A stretch of 7,774 bases of DNA from Dehalococcoidia bacterium (GCA_030690705.1 JAUYGE010000261.1:1-7774); one strand, 5' to 3'. Counted from the first letter of the stretch, positions 1-6,535 are shown. The notes: generated by a model not told the origin, from the sequence alone. Translations and numbers: made by a program.

Positions 1-1677
1 ATTGCCGCCGTGAGCCTGGACTACATGCCTGGCGATGGCCAGACCGAGCCCTCTGCCCCCACCGGAGCGGGCTTTGACCGCCTTGTAGAAGCGCTCGAAG
101 ATGCGCGGCAGGTCGCTGGCTGAGATACCCATGCCGGTGTCTGCCACCGAGACCACGATGTTGTTGCCCTCAACCCTGGCCGACAAGGTAATCCTGCCCC
201 GCGGCGGAGTGAACTTGATGGCATTGTGACTCAGATTGACCAGGACTTGCGCTACCCTCTCTTCATCGGCCGGCACTTCGGGCAAGTCCGGGGGGATATC
301 CAGGTCCAGCCTCAGCCCTCCCCTCTCCGCCTGCGCTCCGAGTCTATCAGCGACCTTCCTGAGCACTTCGCCCGGCGCAACCGGCCTTATCTTGAGCGGC
401 ACCCGGCCGCTTTCAATGCGGGACAGCTCTCCCAACTCGTTCACTATCTGGGTCAGTCTGTCCACTTCAACGTGCATCTTGTGCAGGAAATCCCGGGCGG
501 CCGCCTCATCGTGAAGCGCCCCATCCTGAAGGGTCTCGGTGATGGCCTTGAGCGACGCTATCGGGGTACGCAGCTCGTGGGAGATATTGGAGACGAAATC
601 CTGCCGGACCATTTCCAGACGCCGGAACTCGGTGAGGTCCTGGAGCAGTACCAGCGCACCGCCTCCGAGAGGCGTGGCTATCATGCCGAGGGACCTCTTT
701 CCCGGCGCGGTCTCCACCATTCCCCTTTGCGGTCCGCCGGTCTTCAGACACTTCTTCAGCATGTCATCCAGCTCATGGTCGCGCACCGCCTCGATGAAGG
801 GCAGCCCCATCGCCTTATCGCCGGCGAGCCCGAACGTCTTCTCCGCGGCGCTGTTCACCATGGTCACCCGGCCCTCGATATCAACCACCAGGATGGCGTC
901 GCTCATGGCGGACAAGATAGCCCCCATCTTGTCCCTCTCGCCGGTGAGAGCGGACACCATGTCCTTGAGCCTGAGAGCCATTTGATTGAAAGCCCTGGCA
1001 AGCTCGCTGACCTCGTCCCTGGAGGTTACCCTGATCTCCTGGTCCAGTTCTCCATCGGCCATTCTCTTGGACATGTGGGTCAGCTGTTTCACGTGCTCGG
1101 TGGTGATTCTGGATATTTGGAGCGCCAGCATGATGGCGATGACGGCGGCACCCAGGGCTCCCCAAACTATCGTCCTGGCGATACGTCCCATGGTCTTATC
1201 AATATCAGCTAAATGGAGGGATACCCGAGCTATGCCCGCTATGCTGCCGCCTATCCTTACCGGCACAGCGACATATATCATGTCGTAGCCCAGAGTGGCG
1301 CTGTAGCGGATGTTGCTTCCTGCTCCCTGAGAAAGGGCCTCGATGACCTCAGGCCTGGCGGCGTGGTTCTCCATGGTGGCCGGGTCTGTCTCTGAGTCGC
1401 CGAGCACCACCCCATCTTTGCGAATAATAGTGACCCGAGCGCCAATATTGCCTCCGAGTCTCTTCGCGAGGGCATCCATCCCATCCTCTCGTCCCGGGGC
1501 AAAATATGGAGCGCTGCTGTCTCCAATCAGCCGCGCTTGGCTGGTGAGGTGGGCCCGCACCTCGTCCAGGTAGCTCTCTTTGAACAGGTGCACCAGGTAG
1601 ATGCTGAGCCCGGCGATGATTACCATGATGAGCAGGGTAAAGGCGGTGGCTATCCGCCATCTGATGCTGTGGAACAC
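1..1677 (-). CDS. phoR: PhoR-type membrane sensor histidine kinase, C-terminus cut by window edge
   Basis: The minus-strand frame is open for 559 codons from a GTG at 1677 to the window edge. It encodes a membrane sensor kinase that would autophosphorylate and pass phosphate to the regulator encoded just upstream. Visible in order: a short basic N-terminus, TM1 (about residues 8-30), an extracytoplasmic domain of about 130 residues with an ENHAARPEV segment typical of PhoR sensors, TM2 (about 165-187), HAMP (about 187-240), PAS (about 243-345) and HisKA with ISHELRTP (phospho-acceptor His367). The HATPase domain has an N box (NLSHNAIKF, Asn485), a G1 box (DTGMG, Asp513) and a G2 box (GGRGLGLAIA, about 540-548). 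The sequence ends at AHGGN, so only the last few dozen residues are missing. The GTG start follows the regulator's TAG by one base and has AAGGAG overlapping the end of that gene; the next ATG would remove half of TM1. The sensed signal is unknown; Pho-type membership is inferred from architecture and context. Confidence 0.93.
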   Translation of the reverse strand, partial: MFHSIRWRIATAFTLLIMVIIAGLSIYLVHLFKESYLDEVRAHLTSQARLIGDSSAPYFAPGREDGMDALAKRLGGNIGARVTIIRKDGVVLGDSETDPATMENHAARPEVIEALSQGAGSNIRYSATLGYDMIYVAVPVRIGGSIAGIARVSLHLADIDKTMGRIARTIVWGALGAAVIAIMLALQISRITTEHVKQLTHMSKRMADGELDQEIRVTSRDEVSELARAFNQMALRLKDMVSALTGERDKMGAILSAMSDAILVVDIEGRVTMVNSAAEKTFGLAGDKAMGLPFIEAVRDHELDDMLKKCLKTGGPQRGMVETAPGKRSLGMIATPLGGGALVLLQDLTEFRRLEMVRQDFVSNISHELRTPIASLKAITETLQDGALHDEAAARDFLHKMHVEVDRLTQIVNELGELSRIESGRVPLKIRPVAPGEVLRKVADRLGAQAERGGLRLDLDIPPDLPEVPADEERVAQVLVNLSHNAIKFTPPRGRITLSARVEGNNIVVSVADTGMGISASDLPRIFERFYKAVKARSGGGRGLGLAIARHVVQAHGGN

Positions 1678-1678
1678 T

Positions 1679-2386
1679 CTACTCCTTGAATTTGTAGCCC
1701 GCGCCCCGGACCGTCAGAAGGAACCGGGGATGTGACGGGTCACTCTCAATCTTTTGCCGCAACCACCTGATATGCACATCTACCGTACGGGTGCCGCCTA
1801 CGTACTCGTAGCCCCAGACCTTCTCCAGAAGATGGTCGCGGCTGAATACCTGTCCCTGGTTCCGCATCAAGAAGACGAGCAAGTTGAACTCCTTGGGCCC
1901 GAGGTCGAGCGGGCCCCCCCCCATCGAGACCTGGTGGCGGGCGAGGTCAACCTCAAGCTCGCCGGCCTTGATGGTCGGAGGAAGCTTCTCCTTGACCGGA
2001 GTTGCTTCCGGCTTCATCATCTCCGTGCGTCTCAGCATGGCCCGCACGCGCGACAGGAATTCCCTCATTCCGAAGGGCTTGGTCATATAGTCGTCGGCCC
2101 CAAGCTCCAACCCGACTACCTTGTCTATTTCCTCACTCCTGGCGGTGACCATGAGAATGGGCACTATCATTTCCCGGCGCAGGATACGGCAAACTTCGAA
2201 GCCATCGAGTTTGGGAAGCATGACGTCAAGGACAATCAGCTCCGGTTTCTCTCTTCGGGCGACTTCGAGGGACTCCACGCCGTCGGCAGCGGTGACCACG
2301 AGATAGCCCTCTTTGACCAGGTTGTACTTGAGGACGCTGAGCAAGGTGAGGTCATCCTCAACGATGAGGACTTTGCTGCCTTCCAT
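1679..2386 (-). CDS. phoB: PhoB/OmpR-family response regulator
   Basis: This 235-residue protein is a two-domain transcription regulator of usual family length. The receiver domain (residues 5-120) has the acidic pair Glu10/Asp11-Asp12, the phospho-acceptor Asp54 in LIVLDVMLPKLDGFE, Thr81 (MVTAR) and Lys103 (TKPF), so all switch residues are present. The winged-helix DNA-binding domain (about 138-235) has GPKEFNLLVFL, the VWGYEY turn and the closing TVRGAGYKF typical of PhoB. The start is firm: an in-frame TAG lies three codons upstream and AGGGAAAG precedes the ATG. It is followed after one base by the kinase gene, so the two are almost certainly co-translated. It lies 63 bases downstream of the pstB-tusA gene, suggesting it reports on or controls this transporter. 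Whether it answers to phosphate or another nutrient cannot be read from sequence; no obvious Pho-box direct repeat was found in front of the operon. Confidence 0.93.
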   Translation of the reverse strand: MEGSKVLIVEDDLTLLSVLKYNLVKEGYLVVTAADGVESLEVARREKPELIVLDVMLPKLDGFEVCRILRREMIVPILMVTARSEEIDKVVGLELGADDYMTKPFGMREFLSRVRAMLRRTEMMKPEATPVKEKLPPTIKAGELEVDLARHQVSMGGGPLDLGPKEFNLLVFLMRNQGQVFSRDHLLEKVWGYEYVGGTRTVDVHIRWLRQKIESDPSHPRFLLTVRGAGYKFKE

Positions 2387-2407
2387 CTTTCCCTAATATA
2401 GCACAAA

Positions 2408-2435
2408 GAGAGGTTGCGTGGCCCGATGACCTCTC
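2408..2435 (-). other. Inverted repeat between pstB-tusA and the regulator gene
   Basis: A 7-bp perfect stem (GAGAGGT/ACCTCTC) with a 14-base loop lies in the short gap between the ATPase and regulator genes. Read on the minus strand it is followed only by TTTG, so it is at best a weak terminator or attenuator, or a processing site that lowers expression of the two-component genes relative to the transporter. Function is inferred. Confidence 0.3.
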
Positions 2436-2449
2436 ACCCCGGGACAAAA

Positions 2450-3439
2450 TCACTTCCTGATTACTATCTCCCAGTCTGTCTTGTTTAGTTGGTTCGAATT
2501 CAACACCTCGTATCCGTCGGCTTCCATACCTCGCGGGAGTTCAGTTACGGCAGTGGGATCATCCACGATTATCCTCAGAATGTTCCCCTCTGCAAGATCA
2601 TCCAATGCCAGCTTGGCATACACGAAATTATAGGGGCACTTCGTTCCCTTCAGATCAAGCTCCTTATCGAACTTGATATCAGCCAGGAAAGTGCCGTTGA
2701 TGTAAGCTCGCGTCCTTTCCTCCTTCGGATGTTCAAACACTTCATTGGCAGGGCCGTGCTCCACAAGCTCCCCAAGATAAAGATGGATAACATAATCGGC
2801 AAGCCTGATAGCCTGGTGAATGTTATGAGTGACTATGACTATGGTATAGTCCTTTTTGAGCTCCACCAGCTTCTTCTCTATGGTCTGCGAGGACACCGGG
2901 TCGAGGGCGGAGGTGGGCTCATCGCATAACAGGATCTCGGGACGGACGGCGAGGCTTCTTGCCAGGCACAGGCGCTGCTGTTGTCCCACGGACAGCCTCG
3001 ACGCAGGCGCCCGGAGCCGGTGCTTCACTTCGTCCCACAGACTGACGGTTTGCAGGCAATCCTGGACAGTCCTGTCCAAAGCCTTCCTGTCCCTTTCTCC
3101 GTGAATCCTGGGACCGTAGGCCACGTTGTCATAAATAGACATTGGCAACGGAGATGGCTTCTGGGCGAGCAACCCTATCTTCTTCCTTAAGGCGGTTACA
3201 TCCAATCTACGGTCCATGATGTTCTGGCCGTCGACCAGTATCTCGCCGGAGACCCTGGTCTCATCGGTCGACTCTATCAGCCGGTTAATGGACCTGAGCA
3301 AGGTTGTCTTCCCGCAGCCTGAGGGTCCGATAATGGCGGTAATCTGCCGGCCGGGGATAGATAGAGATATGTCTTTCAGGGCAACGCTTTTTCCGTAGAA
3401 GACACTCAGGTGCCGGATACTGATACACGTCTCGTTCAT
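2450..3439 (-). CDS. pstB: PstB-like ABC ATPase fused to a C-terminal TusA/SirA-like domain
   Basis: The 329-residue protein is longer than the usual PstB (about 250). Residues 1-250 are a PstB-type ATPase that would power the PstCA-like permease from the cytoplasmic face. They show Walker A GPSGCGKT (38-45), Q-loop Gln93 in QKPSPLPMSIYDNVAYGPRIHG-like context, signature LSVGQQQR (149-156), Walker B ILLCDEP (169-175, Glu174), D-loop SALDP and switch His205 (IVTHN). The ATPase part closes with RAYINGTF, matching the normal PstB end. A further 75 residues (about 255-329) then read as a TusA/SirA-like fold: LDLKGTKCP with Cys268, a helix, LRIIVDDP, and WEIVIRK. In TusA the Cys of CPxP carries a persulfide; here the motif is CPYN. 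The signature has Val in place of the first Gly of LSGGQ. The fusion is uninterrupted in one frame. No strong ribosome site precedes the ATG at 3439 (AAAGG lies about 12 bases away), but no better in-frame start is seen. The substrate of the transporter is uncertain. Confidence 0.93.
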   Translation of the reverse strand: MNETCISIRHLSVFYGKSVALKDISLSIPGRQITAIIGPSGCGKTTLLRSINRLIESTDETRVSGEILVDGQNIMDRRLDVTALRKKIGLLAQKPSPLPMSIYDNVAYGPRIHGERDRKALDRTVQDCLQTVSLWDEVKHRLRAPASRLSVGQQQRLCLARSLAVRPEILLCDEPTSALDPVSSQTIEKKLVELKKDYTIVIVTHNIHQAIRLADYVIHLYLGELVEHGPANEVFEHPKEERTRAYINGTFLADIKFDKELDLKGTKCPYNFVYAKLALDDLAEGNILRIIVDDPTAVTELPRGMEADGYEVLNSNQLNKTDWEIVIRK

Positions 3440-3479
3440 TTGTGACCGGACCTTTGAGGTCGTTCATTGACATCGAACA

Positions 3480-3538
3480 CCGTTCGCCCTGAGCCTGTCG
3501 AAGGGCGGTTCATGGTTCGACAAGCTCACCATGAACGG
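3480..3538. repeat. REP-like double hairpin between pstA and pstB
   Basis: Two adjacent hairpins fill most of the 132-base gap between pstA and pstB. Stem 1 is CGCCC/GGGCG (3485-3489 with 3503-3507); stem 2 is GTTCATGG/CCATGAAC (3508-3515 with 3529-3536). Their 13-base loops, TGAGCCTGTCGAA and TTCGACAAGCTCA, are reverse complements of one another at 12 of 13 positions, and the outer ends are CCGTTC and GAACGG. The element can therefore fold either as two hairpins with pairing loops or as one long cruciform. The motif resembles palindromic repeats common between genes in many environmental genomes. It is in a transcribed intercistronic position, so an effect on mRNA stability is plausible but inferred. 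Confidence 0.8.
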
Positions 3539-3571
3539 GGCCGTCTTCAGTCGCTAAACAACCCTCCTTAT

Positions 3572-4423
3572 CTACTTGACTACGTGTTTCGCCAACCGCC
3601 TCGATAGAAGCCGTGAGGCTATGCTGATTAGAAGGATTATGACCAGGAGGATAACTGCCGAGGCATATGCTCTCTCCCGTACTTCAGGGAAAGGGGTGCC
3701 GAGCTGGAAGAAGATGGCCAGCGGCAGAGAGGCCACCGGGTCAAGAAGCGAAGTCGGGATGCGGTCCGTGTAGCCGGCAGTGAATAGAATCGAGGCGGCG
3801 TCTCCAATGCCTCTCCCGAAGGCCAGCAGGGCCGCGGTCAATATCCCGGGCAGCACTTGCCTGGTCACCACCTTGACGGCGGTCTCCGAACGGGTGGCTC
3901 CCAGCGCGTATGAGGCATCTTTCAGGTCCGCAGACACCGTCCTTATTACTTCGTCCATCGCCCTGGCCATGATGGGGATTTCAAGGAGGGTTAACACTAC
4001 GATTCCACCCAGCAGTGACGCCCTCATCCCAAGGTAAAGCATGATAATGAAGCCGAAGGCCCCATAGACAATTGAAGGGATGCCCCATAAGATGTCCAGG
4101 CACAACCTGACAAGACCGGCAAACCGGGCCCGTCCGATATACTCCCGCTGCAGAAACAGGGCCACCGGAAGGGAGATGACGAAGGCCAGCACCGTAGCCC
4201 CGATGGCCAGATATAAGGAACCGACGATGGCATTCAGGATGCCCCCTTCCCTGCCCAGATAGTACCCACCCTTGGGGGTTTGCGTAATCATAGAGAGGTC
4301 GAGTGCCGGCAGCCCTCTCCAGATGACCATCACAATCATGGTTAGAAGGACGCCCACAACGATGACTACCGAGGCTACCATCAGGCACTTAAAGATGGCT
4401 TCCTCCATCTTCCTCCTGCCCAT
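3572..4423 (-). CDS. pstA: PstA-like ABC transporter permease
   Basis: The 283-residue integral membrane protein is the second permease of the Pst-like importer. TM1 covers about residues 12-36. A first conserved block (61-90) leads into further helices near 105-130 and 136-155. The cytoplasmic EAA loop, which docks on the ATPase, is at about 169-193 (DASYALGATRSETAVKVV followed by LPG), and a last helix lies at 252-270. Length and loop fit the PstA family. The segment after the EAA loop reads GRGIGDAASILFTAG where PstA proteins commonly have a GET-type sequence; the change is real in the DNA and may reflect substrate divergence. The ATG directly abuts the pstC stop (TAGATG), with GGAGG inside the end of pstC, so the two permeases are translationally coupled. 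A repeat separates it from pstB. Transport of phosphate itself is not proven. Confidence 0.92.
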   Translation of the reverse strand: MGRRKMEEAIFKCLMVASVVIVVGVLLTMIVMVIWRGLPALDLSMITQTPKGGYYLGREGGILNAIVGSLYLAIGATVLAFVISLPVALFLQREYIGRARFAGLVRLCLDILWGIPSIVYGAFGFIIMLYLGMRASLLGGIVVLTLLEIPIMARAMDEVIRTVSADLKDASYALGATRSETAVKVVTRQVLPGILTAALLAFGRGIGDAASILFTAGYTDRIPTSLLDPVASLPLAIFFQLGTPFPEVRERAYASAVILLVIILLISIASRLLSRRLAKHVVK

Positions 4424-5350
4424 CTATGCCCACCTCCGCTGAACTCTTGCCAGGGCCAGTCTGGCTGCAACATTGAAGACAAGGACCATCACCAGCAACA
4501 CCAGTGCGGCCAGCAACAACGCTGAATCATACAGGGGTACCGACATCATCTCGCCGTAGTTATTGGCAATCAGCGCGGTCAGCGGATAGGCCGGGTCCAT
4601 CACCGAAGAGGGCGCCCGGGCCACATTTCCCACCACCATGAGCACGGCCATGGTTTCCCCAAAGGCGCGGGAAAACCCCAGAACAACGGCTGCCGCCACC
4701 CCCGGCAAAGAGGCCCGCATGACCACATGCTTTGCCGTCTCCCACCTGGTGGCGCCGACGGCCAGCGATGCTTCCTTGATGTCCCGGGGCACCGTTCTGA
4801 ATACCTCTTCCGAAACAGAGGTCACTACCGGGATCACCATTATCGCCAGCACGATACCGCCGGCAAGGACGTTGAAGCCGATACTGATGCCACCCAGCGA
4901 TAGAGCGAGAATGCCCCAGATCCCATAGACGACGGACGGTATGCCGGCGAGCAAGTCCAGCGCGGGTTTCACCAGGGCCCGCACTTTGTTGGGCGCATAT
5001 TCGGCGAGATACAGGGCGCTTAACAAGGACAGGGGTAAAGCGATGATTCCTGCCAGGCCAGTCACCCACAGGGTGCCCATGATAAAGGGATAAAAGCCGA
5101 ATTCCCCCCTTGACGGGCACCAGACGGAAGAAAAGAGCAGCTCGCTCAAAGGCCTGGCTTCCAGGATGGGCCACGACTTCAGGAGCAGCCCGATACCAAT
5201 GAAAACGGCAACGGACGCCACGAAGACCGTGGCCACGAACATCAGCCTCGTCGCCGCCAGGTCGGCCCATCTTCTGCCAATCAACCGGCTCAAACCTTTC
5301 TCCAACAAGGGGAGTCCTCTGCGTGAGAACTCCCCTCCCTGCAATCTCAT
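4424..5350 (-). CDS. pstC: PstC-like ABC transporter permease
   Basis: This is the first permease of the importer, 308 residues from the ATG at 5350. Numbering from that Met: TM1 at about 36-57, then helices near 89-115, 131-155 and 161-182. The EAA loop EASLAVGATRWETAKHVV is at about 193-210, followed by SRAFGETMAVLMVVGN, a strong PstC hallmark, and a final helix at 272-297. It ends directly against pstA. The start is uncertain. The frame stays open to a GTG at 5395, but residues encoded between 5395 and 5350 come from a CTCTCCC hairpin repeat and read as low-complexity SPSPSLSRQGRG, so that extension is probably not real. The ATG at 5350 has a GGGAGAGGA stretch just upstream. Even that start places about 20 residues over a second hairpin (5309-5335), and TTG codons nearer TM1 are possible. 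Confidence 0.92.
   Translation of the reverse strand: MRLQGGEFSRRGLPLLEKGLSRLIGRRWADLAATRLMFVATVFVASVAVFIGIGLLLKSWPILEARPLSELLFSSVWCPSRGEFGFYPFIMGTLWVTGLAGIIALPLSLLSALYLAEYAPNKVRALVKPALDLLAGIPSVVYGIWGILALSLGGISIGFNVLAGGIVLAIMVIPVVTSVSEEVFRTVPRDIKEASLAVGATRWETAKHVVMRASLPGVAAAVVLGFSRAFGETMAVLMVVGNVARAPSSVMDPAYPLTALIANNYGEMMSVPLYDSALLLAALVLLVMVLVFNVAARLALARVQRRWA
5309..5335. repeat. Hairpin at the 5' end of pstC
   Basis: A stem of 11 pairs with a 5-base loop: GGGGAGT/ACTCCCC, one G-U pair in the RNA sense, then CTC/GAG, around the loop ACGCA on the minus strand. It lies within the first codons of pstC as annotated, or in its leader if translation starts further in. It continues the run of hairpins in the pstS-pstC junction. 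Confidence 0.6.
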
Positions 5351-5351
5351 T

Positions 5352-5439
5352 CCTCTCCCTTGACGGGAGAGGCTAGGTGAGGGTGAGCTTCTCACGAGGG
5401 GCCCCCTCTCTCTAAACTCTCCCCCTTGGCGGGGGAGAG
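5352..5439. repeat. Tandem GC-rich hairpin repeats in the pstS-pstC gap
   Basis: Two related units in the same orientation: CCTCTCCC-TTGAC-GGGAGAGG (5352-5372, 8-bp stem) and CTCTCCCCC-TTGGC-GGGGGAGAG (5417-5439, 9-bp stem). Both have a 5-base TTG(A/G)C loop. Between them are smaller stems, GTGAG-CTT-CTCAC (5383-5395) and GAGGG/CCCTC near 5396-5408, and the linker GCTAGGTGAGGGTGA. The layout is typical of short interspersed palindromic repeats. No T-run follows on the minus strand, so classical termination is unlikely; mRNA stabilisation downstream of pstS is possible. Confidence 0.75.
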
Positions 5440-5448
5440 AACAGGCCG

Positions 5449-5491
5449 ACGGATTGCTTCGCCCCGATTATGCATCGGGGCTCGCAATGAC
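5449..5491. repeat. Palindromic repeat copy A (ACGGATTGCTTC ... CTCGCAATGAC)
   Basis: The conserved flanks ACGGATTGCTTC (5449-5460) and CTCGCAATGAC (5481-5491) enclose a perfect 8-bp hairpin, GCCCCGAT-TATGC-ATCGGGGC (5461-5481). The same flanks occur twice more, in opposite orientations, in the element at 7560-7638. It starts 9 bases beyond the pstS stop codon, still inside the predicted operon transcript. Confidence 0.85.
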
Positions 5492-5499
5492 AAGGACGC

Positions 5500-6528
5500 T
5501 CAGCCCAGTTTTGCCAGCTCCTTCTGGAACTTTTCTTTCGACAGCGGCACGAACCCCGCCTCAGCGGCGTAGCGCTGACCATCCGTGAGAATCCACTTCA
5601 CGAACTCCCTGGTGACCCCTTTGAACTCCCGGAGGGTTACCAGATTGAGCTCTCTGGCGGGTGGTGAGGGGTAAACTCCGGCAGCTATCGCCCGCGTTAC
5701 CTCGTCCAGGGTGCTGTAGAAATTCTCCTCCGGGTCGATCTTGCCGTTTTCATTAAGGTCTATGGGGATGATCAGAAGTCCTTCAACTTGCTTCCTGCTC
5801 TTAGCATCATAGACGTACCCGATGTTGTTGAAGCCTATGCCGAGGGGATCCTTTCTCACGGTCTCGGCCAGCCCCGGGTCTCCGTAGACGCCTATACCAA
5901 GCAGGTCCTCCTGCTTCTGGCCCAGGTACAGGGCCCAGGTCTCGGGCGCGCCTGCCGCATCGCTTCTGGTGTAGACGTGAAGTTCTGTCTTGCCGAAGGC
6001 CTTGGCTCCGGGAAAGACGTTCTTCCAATCAGTCACCTTCCCGGAAATCCAGATGTCCACCAAGCCTTGCCTCTTTATCCCCTTGGCGAGAAGGTCTTCT
6101 TTCACCGGGTTGGCTGCGCTGGCAATGAGGACGACAGCGTCAACTACCGAGCCCACATAGAACGCCCCCTTCTCAACCTCCGCAGGGAAGACGGCACGGC
6201 TCACCATGCCGATGTCCACCAGCCCGCCCAGAGCATCGGCGGCTCCTTTGCCGGCGCCTCCCGCCGAGACATCAATCCTCACTCCAGGATGGATTTTCTG
6301 GAACTCCTCCGCCCATTTGACCATCATCGGGTAGAGGGCCCAGGCCCCGGACACAGCGATCTTGCCTTTCAACTCGGGCGTTGCCGGAGTCGAGCCCCCT
6401 GTTTGGGATGTGGATGGCCCCGGAGTTGCCCGCTTCTCCTGTGGGCCGCAGGCGCTAAGGAGCAGCGCTGCCAGCAGCAAGGCCAGTGCTGAGACAAACA
6501 ATTTTTGCTTGCTCACCAGTTTGTTCAC
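5500..6528 (-). CDS. pstS: PstS-like substrate-binding lipoprotein, altered ligand site
   Basis: A 342-residue periplasmic or surface binding protein that would deliver substrate to PstCA. It has a type II signal peptide with lipobox LLSAC (lipid-modified Cys27), then a Thr/Ser/Pro-rich linker to about residue 50. PstS-like landmarks follow: SGAWALYP (60-67), AGGAGKG (89-95), VDIGMVSR (104-111), VDIWISGKVTDWKNVFPG (about 157-174) and YTRSDAAGAPETW (186-198). Compared by eye with E. coli PstS, Arg135 and Asp56 have counterparts. The hydroxyl residues Thr10, Ser38, Ser139 and Thr141 align with Trp/Ala, Ala, Ala and Ala. A canonical EF-hand loop, DLNENGKIDPEE, lies at 257-268 (5725-5760). I chose the GTG at 6528 because AAGGAGA lies seven bases before it; an ATG at 6549 would put that site inside the gene. 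It follows cysH by 75 bases. The family is clear; the ligand is not, and phosphate is doubtful. Confidence 0.92.
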   Translation of the reverse strand: MNKLVSKQKLFVSALALLLAALLLSACGPQEKRATPGPSTSQTGGSTPATPELKGKIAVSGAWALYPMMVKWAEEFQKIHPGVRIDVSAGGAGKGAADALGGLVDIGMVSRAVFPAEVEKGAFYVGSVVDAVVLIASAANPVKEDLLAKGIKRQGLVDIWISGKVTDWKNVFPGAKAFGKTELHVYTRSDAAGAPETWALYLGQKQEDLLGIGVYGDPGLAETVRKDPLGIGFNNIGYVYDAKSRKQVEGLLIIPIDLNENGKIDPEENFYSTLDEVTRAIAAGVYPSPPARELNLVTLREFKGVTREFVKWILTDGQRYAAEAGFVPLSKEKFQKELAKLG

Positions 6529-6535
6529 GGGTGAA

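Noticed and set aside
226..1212. Long plus-strand open frame of 328 codons
   Set aside because: It lies antisense to the histidine kinase, whose minus-strand frame carries HAMP, PAS, HisKA and HATPase motifs throughout. The plus-strand translation has no recognisable domain and is a product of GC-rich codon bias.
2387..2400. TATATT as a -10 box directly before the regulator gene
   Set aside because: No acceptable -35 lies 16-18 bases upstream. The predicted start would fall at the ATG although a ribosome site is present, so a separate promoter is not supported.
1754..2401. Plus-strand open frame of 215 codons
   Set aside because: It is antisense to the response regulator, which has all receiver and winged-helix residues. 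No domain is visible in the plus-strand product.
3480..3538. CRISPR array or rho-independent terminator
   Set aside because: There are no regularly spaced direct repeats with unique spacers, and no T-run follows the hairpins. The element fits an interspersed palindrome.
4560..5270. Second minus-strand frame of 236 codons overlapping pstC
   Set aside because: It is out of frame with pstC, whose membrane helices and EAA loop are clear. Its translation is rich in Arg, Gly and His, typical of an out-of-frame shadow.
5788..6492. Plus-strand open frame of 234 codons
   Set aside because: It is antisense to the binding-protein gene and resembles no family.
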